DNA of 64,000 nt from Streptomyces sp. T12 (GCF_028736035.1 NZ_CP117866.1:8287001-8351000); one strand, 5' to 3'. Numbered from the stretch's first letter, positions 7,939 to 17,296 are shown. The notes: generated by a model not told the origin, from the sequence alone. Numbers and translations are program-made.

Positions 7939-9161
7939 TTGTTGCCTCCGGCGTCCTTGTGGTGCGGGTTCTCCCAGATCACCGTGGCGCCCATGCCGAA
8001 GCCGACGCACATGGTGGTGAGGCCGTAACGGACCTCCGGCTGCTCCTCGAACTGGCGGGCCAGCTGCGTCATCAGACGCACGCCGGAGGAGGCCAGCGGG
8101 TGACCGTAGGCGATGGCGCCGCCGTACTGGTTGACGCGCGCGTCGTCGTCGGCGATGCCGTAGTGCTCAAGGAAGGCGAGCACCTGGACGGCGAAGGCCT
8201 CGTTGATCTCGAAGAGGTTGATGTCCTCGATCGACAGGCCGGCCTTGGCGAGGGCCTTCTCCGTCGCCGGGATCGGGCCGTAGCCCATGACCTCCGGCTC
8301 GACGCCCGCGAAGGCGTAGGAGACGAGGCGCATCTTCACCGGGAGGTTGTTCTCGCGGGCGAAGTCCTCGGAGGCGATGATCGAGGCGGTGGCGCCGTCG
8401 TTCAGACCGGCCGCGTTACCGGCGGTGACCCGGCCGTGGACGCGGAAGGGGGTCTTGAGGCCGGCGAGGCTCTCCAGAGTGGTGCCCGGGCGCATCGGCT
8501 CGTCGGCCGTGACCAGGCCCCAGCCCGTCTCACCGGCCTCGGCGTTCGTCCGGCGTACGGAGATCGGCACCAGGTCCTGCTGGATCTTGCCGTTGGCGTA
8601 AGCCTTGGCGGCCTTCTCCTGCGAACGCACCGCGTACTCGTCGGCGCGCTGCTTGGTGATCGTCGGGTAGCGGTCGTGCAGGTTCTCGGCGGTCATGCCC
8701 ATGAACAGCGCCGACTCGTCGACCAGCTTCTCGCTGACGAACCGCGGGTTCGGGTCCACGCCCTCGCCCATCGGGTGGCGGCCCATGTGCTCGACACCAC
8801 CGGCGATGACGGCGTCGTAGGCGCCGAAGGCGATCGAACCGGCGACGGACGTCACGGCGGTCAGGGCGCCGGCGCACATACGGTCGATGGAGTAGCCGGG
8901 CACCGACTGCGGCAGACCGGCGAGGATGCCGGCCGTGCGGCCGAGGGTCAGGCCCTGGTCACCGATCTGGGTGGTCGCGGCGATGGCGACCTCGTCGATC
9001 TGCTTCGGGTCGAGGCCGGGGTTGCGGCGCAGCAGCTCCCGGATCGCCTTCACGACGAGGTCGTCGGCGCGGGTCTCGTGGTAGATGCCCTTCGGGCCCG
9101 CCTTGCCGAACGGGGTGCGGACGCCGTCGACGAAGACGACGTCCCTGACGGTACGAGGCAC
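7935..9161 (-). CDS. fadA: Acetyl-CoA acyltransferase (thiolase)
   Basis: A 408-residue thiolase that cleaves 3-ketoacyl-CoA to acetyl-CoA and a shortened acyl-CoA. The acylated nucleophile is Cys96 in SIDRMCAGAL; the C-terminal half has NEAFAVQ, GGAIAYGHPLASSG (catalytic His) and TTMCVGFGMG (second catalytic Cys). Length is normal. The GTG at 9161 is chosen because GGAGG lies 9 nt upstream; an ATG further up has no ribosome binding site. It is the first gene of the operon with fadB. Palindromes at 9213-9255 upstream look like regulator sites. Confidence 0.94.
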   Translation of the reverse strand: MPRTVRDVVFVDGVRTPFGKAGPKGIYHETRADDLVVKAIRELLRRNPGLDPKQIDEVAIAATTQIGDQGLTLGRTAGILAGLPQSVPGYSIDRMCAGALTAVTSVAGSIAFGAYDAVIAGGVEHMGRHPMGEGVDPNPRFVSEKLVDESALFMGMTAENLHDRYPTITKQRADEYAVRSQEKAAKAYANGKIQQDLVPISVRRTNAEAGETGWGLVTADEPMRPGTTLESLAGLKTPFRVHGRVTAGNAAGLNDGATASIIASEDFARENNLPVKMRLVSYAFAGVEPEVMGYGPIPATEKALAKAGLSIEDINLFEINEAFAVQVLAFLEHYGIADDDARVNQYGGAIAYGHPLASSGVRLMTQLARQFEEQPEVRYGLTTMCVGFGMGATVIWENPHHKDAGGNK

Positions 9162-9212
9162 GATGGCTCTCCTCCAGAGGTGCGGGATCTGCACTGCTGC
9201 GCTGCGCAAGCG

Positions 9213-9228
9213 CTGAGCGCGCGCTCAG
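9213..9228. promoter_or_regulatory. 16-bp perfect palindrome upstream of fadA
   Basis: CTGAGCGCGCGCTCAG reads the same on both strands and lies about 50 bp before the fadA start. It has the form of a dimeric repressor site; acyl-CoA responsive TetR-type regulators are a plausible but unproven binder. Confidence 0.4.
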
Positions 9229-9234
9229 GCTCAT

Positions 9235-9255
9235 GCTACTTGTGGGTAACGTAGC
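9235..9255. promoter_or_regulatory. Second dyad upstream of fadA (GCTAC-N11-GTAGC)
   Basis: GCTAC and GTAGC flank 11 bp, immediately upstream of the 16-bp palindrome and 31 bp from the convergent end of the lacI-type gene. It could be part of the fad promoter. Confidence 0.3.
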
Positions 9256-9286
9256 TGCACACCCCTGGCGGCGGGAGCGGCGAACG

Positions 9287-10336
9287 TCACACCGACGAAG
9301 GCGCTCTGGGCGGTGCCGTCGACCCCCGAGGGGTCAGTACCGGAGTGGGTACGGGGTGCGACCCGGGCCCGTCCCCCGTGATCACCCCGAACAGCGTCCG
9401 CGCCACCTCCGCCCCGAACCCGTGCACGTCATGACTCATCGCGGACAGCGTCGGATGCGTCAGCCGGCACAACTGCGAGTCGTCCCAGGCCAGCAGCGAC
9501 ACATCCTCCGGCACCCGCAGCCCCATCTCGGCCGCCACCGACAACCCCGCCACCGCCATGATGTCGTTGTCGTACACGATCGCCGTCGGCCGGTCCGGCG
9601 CCGACGCCGTGAGCAGCGACCTCGTCGCCCGCGCCCCCGCATCACCCGAGAAATCCGTCGCGACCTGCCACGCCCCGGCCAGCCCCAGCGCCCCCGCCGC
9701 CTCGTCGAACGCGGCCGTACGGATGGACGTGTGCCCGAGAGCCGCCGCCCCGCCCACCCGGGCGATCCGCCGATGGCCCAGTGCGGCCAGATACCGCACA
9801 GCCTCCGTCACGGCGGTGGCGTCATCGGTCCACACCGACGTCAGCCCGCCCGTCAGCGACGGGTGCCCGACCGCGACCACCGGCATCCCGAGGCGCTGCG
9901 CCGCCGCCACTCTCGGGTCGTCCGCGCGGAAGTCGACCAGGATCGACCCGCCGATCTGCCGCCCCCGCCACCATGACTCCTGGAGCCCGACCTCCTCGTC
10001 CAGATTCCGTACCAGCCTGAGCAGCAGCGAGCAGGAGTGCTCGGTCAGGACGCTCTCCACGCCCGAGATGAACTCCATGTAGAAGGGTTCGAGGCCGAGC
10101 AGCCGGGCCGGCCGGCAGATCGCGAGGCCCACCACGTCCACCCGCGACCCGGCCAGCGTCCGCGCCGTGAGGTTCGGTGCCCAGCCCAGCTCCCGCGCGG
10201 CCCGGAAGATCCGGTCCCGGGTCGCCTCCGAGAGCCCCGGCTTGTGGTTGAAGGCGAGGGACACGGCACCCTTGGACACGCCGGCGCGCGCGGCGACGTC
10301 CTTGATGGTGACGCGGGGGGTCGGTGTTGCCGTCAT
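9287..10336 (-). CDS. LacI-family transcriptional regulator of the mannoside cluster
   Basis: A 349-residue repressor. The N-terminal helix-turn-helix and hinge are clear: VTIKDVAARAGVSKGAVSLAFN, then LGWAPNLTARTLAGSR. The rest is a periplasmic-binding-protein-like sensor (VVGLAICRPARLLGLEPFYMEFISG, TAIVYDNDIMAVAGLSVAAEMG, DVSLLAWDDSQLC). Its ATG overlaps the beta-mannosidase stop by four bases, so it is translated from the same message. It likely senses a mannoside breakdown product and binds the dyad between the divergent operons. Family firm, ligand inferred. Confidence 0.88.
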   Translation of the reverse strand: MTATPTPRVTIKDVAARAGVSKGAVSLAFNHKPGLSEATRDRIFRAARELGWAPNLTARTLAGSRVDVVGLAICRPARLLGLEPFYMEFISGVESVLTEHSCSLLLRLVRNLDEEVGLQESWWRGRQIGGSILVDFRADDPRVAAAQRLGMPVVAVGHPSLTGGLTSVWTDDATAVTEAVRYLAALGHRRIARVGGAAALGHTSIRTAAFDEAAGALGLAGAWQVATDFSGDAGARATRSLLTASAPDRPTAIVYDNDIMAVAGLSVAAEMGLRVPEDVSLLAWDDSQLCRLTHPTLSAMSHDVHGFGAEVARTLFGVITGDGPGSHPVPTPVLTPRGSTAPPRAPSSV

Positions 10337-12741
10337 CGGCTGGGCTCCATGCAGTACAGGGCGGAGCGAGCGGCCGCCGCGTCGGGAGTCTCCCAGCCGC
10401 GCACCCCGATGGTCACCTCTTCGCCGGGCAGCAGCGTGACGAGCCCCCGGTCGGCCCGGGCGTCCGGATGCAGCCGATCGGCCTGGAGCAGCAGGTCCCG
10501 TACGAGGGTACGGGCCGTCACCACGACCCCGCCCGGCACGAGCGCGACGTCGAACTCCGGCCGGGGATAGGGCACTTCACGATCCGGCGCGGGGAAGTGC
10601 ACGGCGCGCACACCGTCCGCGTCCGCCACGAGGAACTCCTTCGGCCCGACCGGCTCCAGCTCCCTGGGTACGCCGACCCGGGCCACCGCCCGCCCCTCGG
10701 CGCCGAACCCCACACTCGCCTCGCCGACCACCGCCCCGTCGACGGACATCCGCCGCAGCCGCACCGCCCCCGCCCAGCCCTTGGCCGCCTGATTGACGAC
10801 GGCCACCTCCAGCCCCCGCTCCCGCTCCTGCTCCCGCGCTCGCAGCGTCAGCAGCCGATCCGCGTACAGCCGCCGCAGCTCGTGGTACAGCGGCTTCTCC
10901 CGCCCGTCCCCGTCGATCGCCGCCCAGGACGTCACGGGCCAGCAGTCGTTGAGCTGCCATACGACCGTGCCCGCGCACACCGGCCAGTGCGACCGCCAGT
11001 GCTCGATCCCGGCCGCCACCGCCCGCGCCTGGTTGACCTGCGTGAGGTAGTGCCAGCGGTCGAAGTCCCCCTCGGGGAAGGCGAAATGCCGCTCCAGCCC
11101 CCGCCGCAGCTTCCCGTTGCCGTCGTCCGCCTTCTGGTGGTGCAGCATGCCGGGGGAGTCCGGCGCGAGTTCCTCGCCCGGCAGCGCCCGCCGCAGCGTG
11201 GCGTACGCGGGCGGCGCCTGCCAGCCGAACTCGGCCACGAAACGCGGCACACTCAGCCGGTAGTCGGCGTAGTCCTCCCGGTTCCACACCTCCCAGGAGT
11301 GGTGCGTGCCGTGCGCCGGGTCGTTCGGATGCCGGTCCCACGACCCGGACCAGGGACTGCCCGCCGTATACGGCCGCGTCGGATCCAACTCGGCCACCAC
11401 GCGCGGCAGTACGCCCAGGTAGTACCCCTCGCCCCAGGAGTCCCCGGCCAGCCGCGGCTCCCACTCCCAGTCCCGGAACCCCCACAGGTTCTCGTTGTTG
11501 CCGTTCCACAGCACGAGCGAGGGATGCGGCATCAGCCGTACGACGTTCTCCCGCGCCTCGGCCTCCACCTCCCCGCGCAGCGGCTGCTCCTCCGGATAGG
11601 CCGCGCACGCGAACGGGAAGTCCTGCCACACCAGCAGCCCCAGCTCGTCACAGGCGTCGTAGAAGTCCTCGCTCTCGTAGATCCCGCCGCCCCAGATCCG
11701 TACGAGGTCCACGCCCGCGTCGGCCGCCTGCCGCAGCCGCTCCCGGTACCGCTCGCGGGTGATCCGGGACGGGAACACGTCGTCCGGGATCCAGTTGACG
11801 CCCCGCGCGAAGAGCCGCTCGCCGTTGACGACGAGGGTGAATCCGGCGCCGTGCTCATCGGGCCGCCGGTCCAGCTCGACGGTCCGGAAGCCGATCCGCC
11901 GACGCCACACGTCCAGCGCGTCCTCGCCGTGCCGGAGCGTCAACTCGACGTCGTACAGTGGCTGTTCGCCGTATCCGCGCGGCCACCACAGCTCCACGTC
12001 CGGCAGCGTCAGTCGTACGACCCCACTCGTCCCGTCGATCTCCGCCCGCGCCCGCACCCCGCCGACCGTCGCCTCCACGGTGAGCGGCGCCTCGACCCGG
12101 GTCCGCTCCACGTCGACCGCCAACTCGATGTGCCCGGTGCCCTGTTCGACGGTCACCAGGGGCCGCACGCGGGCGATCCGGGCCGTCGACCACTGCTCCA
12201 GCCGCACCGGCCGCCAGATCCCGGCCGTCACCAGGGTCGGCCCCCAGTCCCAGCCGAAGGAGCAGGCCATCTTGCGGATGTACTGGTAGGGCTCGGGGTA
12301 CGCGGCGGGCCGTTCGCCCAGCTTGCCGCGCACGGCCTCGGCCGCGGCGTAGGCGGAGGCGAAACGCACCGAGAGCCGCCCGCTCAGCCCCGTCACGTCG
12401 AAGCGGTACGAGCGGTGCATGTTCCGTACCCGGCCCAGGAGCTGCCCGTCGAGCAGGATCTCGGCGACGGTGTCGAGCCCGTCGAAGACGAGGTCGGTCT
12501 GTTCGTGCTGCTCGTGCTGTTCGTGCGCCGAGTGCGCCGGCGCCGCCGTCAGGTCGGTCTCATAGGTCCAGTCCCGCCGCCCCACCCACGCCACCTCGGC
12601 CTCGTCCCGCCCGAGAAAGGGATCCGGGATCACCCCCGCGGCCAGCAGATCGGTGTGCACGCAGCCGGGCACGGTGGCTGGCAGCGCGGCTGACTCGTGC
12701 CGCACGATCCATCCGTCGGTGAGCGGTGTGGCCTGAAGCAT
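10333..12741 (-). CDS. Beta-mannosidase, glycoside hydrolase family 2
   Basis: An 802-residue cytosolic enzyme without signal peptide that would release mannose from imported beta-mannosides. The N-terminal jelly-roll (WIVRHESAALPATVPGCVHTDLL, GRRDWTYETDL) is typical of GH2 beta-mannosidases. The TIM barrel has RGVNWIPDDVFPSR, the general acid region WNGNNENLWGF and the nucleophile region VAEFGWQAPP. Start at 12741 because AGGAG lies 7 nt upstream; the earlier ATG lacks a site. It is the first gene of the operon with the LacI regulator and faces the sugar ABC operon across a 152-bp gap. Confidence 0.9.
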   Translation of the reverse strand: MLQATPLTDGWIVRHESAALPATVPGCVHTDLLAAGVIPDPFLGRDEAEVAWVGRRDWTYETDLTAAPAHSAHEQHEQHEQTDLVFDGLDTVAEILLDGQLLGRVRNMHRSYRFDVTGLSGRLSVRFASAYAAAEAVRGKLGERPAAYPEPYQYIRKMACSFGWDWGPTLVTAGIWRPVRLEQWSTARIARVRPLVTVEQGTGHIELAVDVERTRVEAPLTVEATVGGVRARAEIDGTSGVVRLTLPDVELWWPRGYGEQPLYDVELTLRHGEDALDVWRRRIGFRTVELDRRPDEHGAGFTLVVNGERLFARGVNWIPDDVFPSRITRERYRERLRQAADAGVDLVRIWGGGIYESEDFYDACDELGLLVWQDFPFACAAYPEEQPLRGEVEAEARENVVRLMPHPSLVLWNGNNENLWGFRDWEWEPRLAGDSWGEGYYLGVLPRVVAELDPTRPYTAGSPWSGSWDRHPNDPAHGTHHSWEVWNREDYADYRLSVPRFVAEFGWQAPPAYATLRRALPGEELAPDSPGMLHHQKADDGNGKLRRGLERHFAFPEGDFDRWHYLTQVNQARAVAAGIEHWRSHWPVCAGTVVWQLNDCWPVTSWAAIDGDGREKPLYHELRRLYADRLLTLRAREQERERGLEVAVVNQAAKGWAGAVRLRRMSVDGAVVGEASVGFGAEGRAVARVGVPRELEPVGPKEFLVADADGVRAVHFPAPDREVPYPRPEFDVALVPGGVVVTARTLVRDLLLQADRLHPDARADRGLVTLLPGEEVTIGVRGWETPDAAAARSALYCMEPSR

Positions 12742-12821
12742 GCGCGCACTCCTAAACCGATCCATCCCAGTGCTGGGACACATTCTGGCATCGTTGGCGA
12801 GATACGGACTTTACCGGTTAA

Positions 12822-12833
12822 GAAAACGTTGTC
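12822..12833. promoter_or_regulatory. Putative LacI-family operator
   Basis: GAAAACGTTGTC is a near-palindrome centred on CG (10 of 12 positions symmetric), the usual form of LacI/GalR operators. It lies between the divergent mannosidase and transporter genes, next to an AT-rich patch with TTACCGGTTAA at 12811-12821. Confidence 0.5.
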
Positions 12834-12893
12834 AGAGTTCGGAACCAGCCAACCCGCTCGTGCTCGTCCGTCCCAAGAACGGAGCTGACGCAC

Positions 12894-14204
12894 ATGAACC
12901 GCCGTACAGTCCTCGCCATGGTCACGGGTGCCCTGCTGCTCTCGGCGTGCACCGGCACCGGAGGAAGCTCGAAGGGCGCCGAAGCCAAGGCAGCCGACGA
13001 CCCGTCGAAGGTGAGCGGCACCATCACGGTGCTCACCCATCGGACCGACCTCGTGCAGGACGGGACGATGAAGAAGTACGCCGCCGAGTTCAACAAGACG
13101 TATCCCAAGGTGAAGGTCGAGTTCGACGGCCTCACCGACTACGAGGGCGAAGTCAAGATCCGTATGAACACGGAGAACTACGGCGACGTCCTCATGATCC
13201 CGGCCGTGATCGAGAAGAAGGACTACCCCAAGTTCTTCGCCTCGCTGGGCACCCAGGCCGAGCGGAGCAAGACGTACCGCTTCACCGACTACACGACCGT
13301 GGACGGCAAGGTCTACGGCCAGAGTCCGCTGGGCGCGGTCCCGGGCTTCATCTACAACAAGAAGGTCTGGAGCGAGGCCGGCATCACCGACTGGCCCACC
13401 ACACCGGACGAGTTCCTCGACGACCTGAAGGCGATCAAGTCGAAGACCGACGCGATCCCGTACTACACCAACTTCAAGGACATGTGGCCGCTCACCCAGT
13501 GGACGCAGGTCAACGGCTCGGTCAGCTGCGACGACCAGGCCACCACCCAGCTCGCCGAGGGCGACCCGTGGGCCAAGGGCGCCGACGTGCGGACCGCCGA
13601 CACGCTGCTGTACGACATCGTGCACTCGGGCCTCGTCGAGAAGGACCCGACGACCACCAACTGGGAGGCGTCCAAGCCCCGGATCGCGAAGGGCGAGATC
13701 GCCACGATGTGGCTCGGCTCCTGGGCGGTCATCCAGATGCAGGGCGCGGCCAAGGAGGCCGGCACCGACCCGGACGACATCGGGCTCATGCCCTTCCCCG
13801 CCCAGAAGAACGGCACGTTCTGCGCGGTGGCGCAGCCCGACTACAACCAGGCCGTCAACATCCACTCCGAGCACAAGGAGGCGGCCCGCGCCTGGCTCGA
13901 CTGGTTCACCGACAAGTCCGGCTACGCGGCGGACAACCTCGCCCTGTCCCCGCTCAAGTCCGCCCCGCTGCCCGCGGTCATGAAGCCGTACGAGGAGGCG
14001 GGGGTCAAGATCCTCGACCTCGACGACGCCAAGGGCGCCGTGGTGAAGTCCATCGACAACCAGTCCGAGATCGGCATCTACAAGCCCGACTACCGCCAGG
14101 ACCTCGTCGACCTCGCCCGCGGCGCCACGAAGGGCAGCCTGGACGACTTCCTGAACGGCCTCGGCGAGAAGTGGACCGAGACCCGGAAGTCCCTGGGGTC
14201 CTGA
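12894..14204 (+). CDS. ABC transporter sugar-binding lipoprotein
   Basis: A 436-residue extracellular solute-binding protein (family 1) for a carbohydrate importer. Signal peptide with lipobox LLLSAC; Cys19 would be lipidated. The mature part starts with the usual GTITVLTHRTD strand and has the conserved MWLGSWAVIQMQG region late in the sequence. GGAG lies 9 nt before the ATG. The stop overlaps the start of the first permease (TGATG). Neighbouring beta-mannosidase and LacI genes suggest manno-oligosaccharide or beta-mannoside uptake; the ATPase is probably a shared MsiK-type protein elsewhere, since none is encoded here. Confidence 0.9.
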   Translation: MNRRTVLAMVTGALLLSACTGTGGSSKGAEAKAADDPSKVSGTITVLTHRTDLVQDGTMKKYAAEFNKTYPKVKVEFDGLTDYEGEVKIRMNTENYGDVLMIPAVIEKKDYPKFFASLGTQAERSKTYRFTDYTTVDGKVYGQSPLGAVPGFIYNKKVWSEAGITDWPTTPDEFLDDLKAIKSKTDAIPYYTNFKDMWPLTQWTQVNGSVSCDDQATTQLAEGDPWAKGADVRTADTLLYDIVHSGLVEKDPTTTNWEASKPRIAKGEIATMWLGSWAVIQMQGAAKEAGTDPDDIGLMPFPAQKNGTFCAVAQPDYNQAVNIHSEHKEAARAWLDWFTDKSGYAADNLALSPLKSAPLPAVMKPYEEAGVKILDLDDAKGAVVKSIDNQSEIGIYKPDYRQDLVDLARGATKGSLDDFLNGLGEKWTETRKSLGS

Positions 14205-15157
14205 TGACGGAGACGACGGAGAAGGCGGCCCTCAAGGCCACCGCGGGGGCGGCACCCACCGCCCCCGAACCGGCCCCCGCCCCGCGCACGGCACGCCTGT
14301 GGCGCGGGGCCACCCCCTGGCTTTTCCTGCTCGCCCCGCTGGCCCTGCTGATCGTCTTCACCTACGCGCCGATCGCCAACATGGTCGCGTACAGCTTCAC
14401 CGACTGGGACGGCGTCAGCCCCGAGCTGCACTACACGGGCACCGAGAACTACGCCGAACTCTTCACCCGCTCCGACCTGTTCGAGGTCTTCTGGGTCAGC
14501 GGCTACTACCTGGCCGCGTCCGTCTTCCAGATAGTCGCCGCCCTCTACTTCGCCACGATCCTGAGCTTCAACGTCCGCTTCCGGAACTTCTTCAAGGGCG
14601 TGCTGTTCTTCCCGTACCTGATCAACGGGGTCGCGATCGGCTTCGTCTTCCTCTACTTCTTCCAGGACGGCGGCACCCTCGACTCCGTCCTCGGCCTGTT
14701 CGGCGTGGAGACGGACCGCGCCTGGCTCGGCACTCCGGAGTCGGCGAACACCTCCCTGGCCGCCGTCTCCGTCTGGCGCTACCTGGGCCTGAACTTCGTC
14801 CTCTTCCTCGGCGCGATCCAGTCGATCCCCGGCGAGCTGTACGAGGCGGCCGAACTGGACGGCGCGAACCGCTGGCACCAGTTCCGCTACATCATCGCGC
14901 CCGGCATCAAGCCGGTGCTGTCCCTCACCGTGATCCTCTCGATCTCGGGCTCCCTGTCGGTCTTCGAGATCCCGTACATCATGACCGGCGGCGCGACCGG
15001 CACCGAGACCTTCGTGATCCAGACCGTGAAGCTGGCCTTCCAGTTCAACAAGACGGGGCTCGCCTCGGCGGCCGCGGTCGTACTGCTGCTGATCGTGCTG
15101 GCGGTGTCCTGGGTGCAGCGGCGCCTCGTCCCCGACGACAAGGTGGACCTCGCATGA
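14204..15157 (+). CDS. Sugar ABC transporter permease 1 (MalF type)
   Basis: A 317-residue inner membrane permease with six hydrophobic segments, starting after a Pro/Ala-rich cytoplasmic N-terminus of about 40 residues. The EAA loop that contacts the ATPase is visible as YEAAELDGANRWHQFRYI. The ATG at 14204 shares one base with the stop of the binding protein. The stop overlaps the next permease by four bases (ATGA). Confidence 0.92.
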   Translation: MTETTEKAALKATAGAAPTAPEPAPAPRTARLWRGATPWLFLLAPLALLIVFTYAPIANMVAYSFTDWDGVSPELHYTGTENYAELFTRSDLFEVFWVSGYYLAASVFQIVAALYFATILSFNVRFRNFFKGVLFFPYLINGVAIGFVFLYFFQDGGTLDSVLGLFGVETDRAWLGTPESANTSLAAVSVWRYLGLNFVLFLGAIQSIPGELYEAAELDGANRWHQFRYIIAPGIKPVLSLTVILSISGSLSVFEIPYIMTGGATGTETFVIQTVKLAFQFNKTGLASAAAVVLLLIVLAVSWVQRRLVPDDKVDLA

Positions 15158-15984
15158 ACCGCCGCGCAGTGGCCCGCACGCTGGTGTACCTGTCCTTGAT
15201 CGCCGCGACGGTGGTGGTCCTGCTCCCGCTGGCGGCCGTAGTCCTGACGTCCCTCAAATCCGAGTCGGAAATGGCGAACGACAGCGGAGCCCTCGCCCTC
15301 CCCGACGACCTGCTGAACCTCCACAACTACGCGACGGCGTTCGAGGACGGCCGGATGCTCTCGGCCTTCGCCAACACGGCGATCATCCTGCTCTTCGCCA
15401 TCGGCGGCACGGTCCTCATCGGCTCGATGACGGCGTACGCCATCGACCGCTTCACGTTCCGCTTCAAGAAGCTGGTCGTGGCCCTGTTCCTGGTCGCCGC
15501 CCTGGTCCCCGGCGTCACGACCCAGGTGGCGACCTTCCAGATCGTCAACAGCTTCGGCATGTTCGACAGCCTCTGGGCGCCCATCGCCCTCTACATGGGC
15601 ACGGACATCGTCTCGATCTACATCTTCCTGCAGTTCGTCCGCTCCATCCCGACCTCGCTGGACGAGGCGGCCCGCCTGGACGGCGCCAACGCCTTCACGA
15701 TCTACCGCAAGATCATCTTCCCGCTGCTGAAGCCGGCGATAGCGACGGTGGTGATCGTCAAGGGCATCACCACCTACAACGACTTCTACATTCCGTTCCT
15801 CTACATGCCGTCGGAAGACCTTGGCGTGATCTCGACGTCCCTGTTCCGCTTCAAGGGCCCGTTCGGCGCCCACTGGGAAACGATCTCGGCAGGAGCGGTA
15901 TTGGTGATCCTGCCGACGTTGATCGTCTTCCTGCTGCTGCAGAGGTTCATCTACAACGGCTTCATGAAGGGCGCGACCAGGTGA
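15154..15984 (+). CDS. Sugar ABC transporter permease 2 (MalG type)
   Basis: A 276-residue permease with six transmembrane segments. The EAA motif is DEAARLDGANAFTIYRKI, followed by the usual final helices and the GFMKGATR end seen in MalG-like permeases. It completes a binding protein plus two-permease importer. A short hairpin follows 4 nt after the stop. Confidence 0.92.
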   Translation: MNRRAVARTLVYLSLIAATVVVLLPLAAVVLTSLKSESEMANDSGALALPDDLLNLHNYATAFEDGRMLSAFANTAIILLFAIGGTVLIGSMTAYAIDRFTFRFKKLVVALFLVAALVPGVTTQVATFQIVNSFGMFDSLWAPIALYMGTDIVSIYIFLQFVRSIPTSLDEAARLDGANAFTIYRKIIFPLLKPAIATVVIVKGITTYNDFYIPFLYMPSEDLGVISTSLFRFKGPFGAHWETISAGAVLVILPTLIVFLLLQRFIYNGFMKGATR

Positions 15985-15987
15985 GGT

Positions 15988-16000
15988 GCCCCAAAGGGGC
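15988..16000. terminator. GCCCC-AAA-GGGGC hairpin
   Basis: A 5-bp GC stem with AAA loop in the 31-bp gap between the convergent permease and ribonuclease D genes. The flanking GCGGGG is shared, inverted, with the repeats at 25501 and 48788. Confidence 0.5.
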
Positions 16001-16015
16001 GCGGGGATACGGTGA

Positions 16016-17296
16016 CTAGGCGGACAAGGCAGCAACCAACACCGGCGTGACCTGCTCTACCTGCCACGCCCGAGCTCCATAACCAGCCAACGCCTCCGCA
16101 ACCGACTCGGCGTCAACCACCTTCGGCGGCTCCCAGCAAACCCGCCGCACGGTATCCGGAGTGATCAAGTTCTCCTGAGGCATGTTGAGCTGCTCGGCCA
16201 GCGCCGACACCGCGGCCCGAGCCGCAGAAAGCCGGGCCGCGGCGACCGGATCCTTGTCGGCCCAAGCCCGCGGCGGCGGAGGCCCGGTCACCGGCTGCCC
16301 AGGCGCCGGCAACTGAGAGTCGTTCAAAGCCTTCGCGCGATCCACCGCGGCCTGCCACTGCTCCAGCTGCCGCCGCCCCATCCGCTGCCCGAATCCGTTC
16401 AGCGCGGCGAGGGCGTGCACGTTGCCCGGCAGGGCGAGCGCCGCCTCGACAATGGCCGCGTCTCCGAGCACCTTGCCCGGAGACACATCCCGCCGCTGAG
16501 CGATACGGTCCCGCGTCTGCCACAGCTCCCGCACCACGGCCAGCTGCCGACGCCGCCGCACCTTGTGCATCCCGGACGTACGCCGCCACGGATCCTTACG
16601 CGGCTCAGCAGGCGGCGCGGCCGCAATCGCGTCGAACTCCTGCAGCGCCCACTCCAGCTTCCCCTGCCGGTCCAGCTCCTTCTCCAGCGCGTCGCGCAGA
16701 TCGACGAGGAGCTCGACGTCGAGCGTCGCGTACCGCAGCCACGGCTCGGGCAGGGGCCGGGTCGACCAGTCGACGGCCGAGTGTCCCTTCTCCAGCACGA
16801 ACCCGAGCACGCCCTCGACCATCGCGCCGAGGCCGACCCGAGGGAATCCGGCGAGCCGCCCGGCGAGCTCGGTGTCGAACAGCCGACTCGGCACCATGCC
16901 TATTTCGCGCAGACAGGGCAGATCCTGGGTGGCCGCGTGCAGCACCCACTCCACACCGGAGAGCGCCTCACCGAGCCCGGACAAATCGGGGCAGGCCACG
17001 GGGTCGATCAGGGCGGACCCCGCCCCTTCGCGGCGCAACTGCACCAGATAGGCGCGCTGGCCGTATCGGTAGCCGGACGCACGTTCGGCGTCGACGGCGA
17101 CGGGGCCGGAACCCGCGGCGAAGGCGGCGATCACCTCGGCGAGCGCGGCCTCGTCGGCGATCACGGGTGGAATGCCCTCGCGGGGCTCCAGCAAAGGGAT
17201 CGGCGCCTCCGTAACAGAAGATCCGCCGTCGTCCGGAGGGGCGCCTCCGGTGGTTCGCAGTGAACTGTCTGCTGCGGTGTCTTGGGCGTCGGTCAC
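16016..17296 (-). CDS. rnd: Ribonuclease D-like 3'-5' exonuclease
   Basis: A 426-residue DEDD exonuclease with an HRDC domain. Exo I is AVDAERASGYRYGQRAYLVQ (Asp and Glu metal ligands), Exo II contains LHAATQDLPCLREIG, Exo III is RYATLDVELLVDLRDAL. The HRDC domain spans about residues 205-290 (VRELWQTRDRIAQRRDVSPG to GFGQRMGRRQLEQW). The first 30 residues are low complexity. Likely role is 3' trimming of structured RNAs. It is convergent with the sugar permease operon; 264 bp without a gene separate it from the next unit. Confidence 0.88.
   Translation of the reverse strand: MTDAQDTAADSSLRTTGGAPPDDGGSSVTEAPIPLLEPREGIPPVIADEAALAEVIAAFAAGSGPVAVDAERASGYRYGQRAYLVQLRREGAGSALIDPVACPDLSGLGEALSGVEWVLHAATQDLPCLREIGMVPSRLFDTELAGRLAGFPRVGLGAMVEGVLGFVLEKGHSAVDWSTRPLPEPWLRYATLDVELLVDLRDALEKELDRQGKLEWALQEFDAIAAAPPAEPRKDPWRRTSGMHKVRRRRQLAVVRELWQTRDRIAQRRDVSPGKVLGDAAIVEAALALPGNVHALAALNGFGQRMGRRQLEQWQAAVDRAKALNDSQLPAPGQPVTGPPPPRAWADKDPVAAARLSAARAAVSALAEQLNMPQENLITPDTVRRVCWEPPKVVDAESVAEALAGYGARAWQVEQVTPVLVAALSA

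Noticed and set aside
5746..8028. Long + strand frame of 760 codons
   Set aside because: It is antisense to fadB; its product is low-complexity Asp/Gly/Leu with no motifs, a known effect of very high GC.
10324..12693. Long + strand frame of 789 codons
   Set aside because: Antisense to the beta-mannosidase, with Pro/Arg/His-rich translation and no domain.
12740..14203. Upstream extension of the first sugar permease frame
   Set aside because: Overlaps the binding protein in another frame; the permease starts at 14204 with a stop-start overlap.
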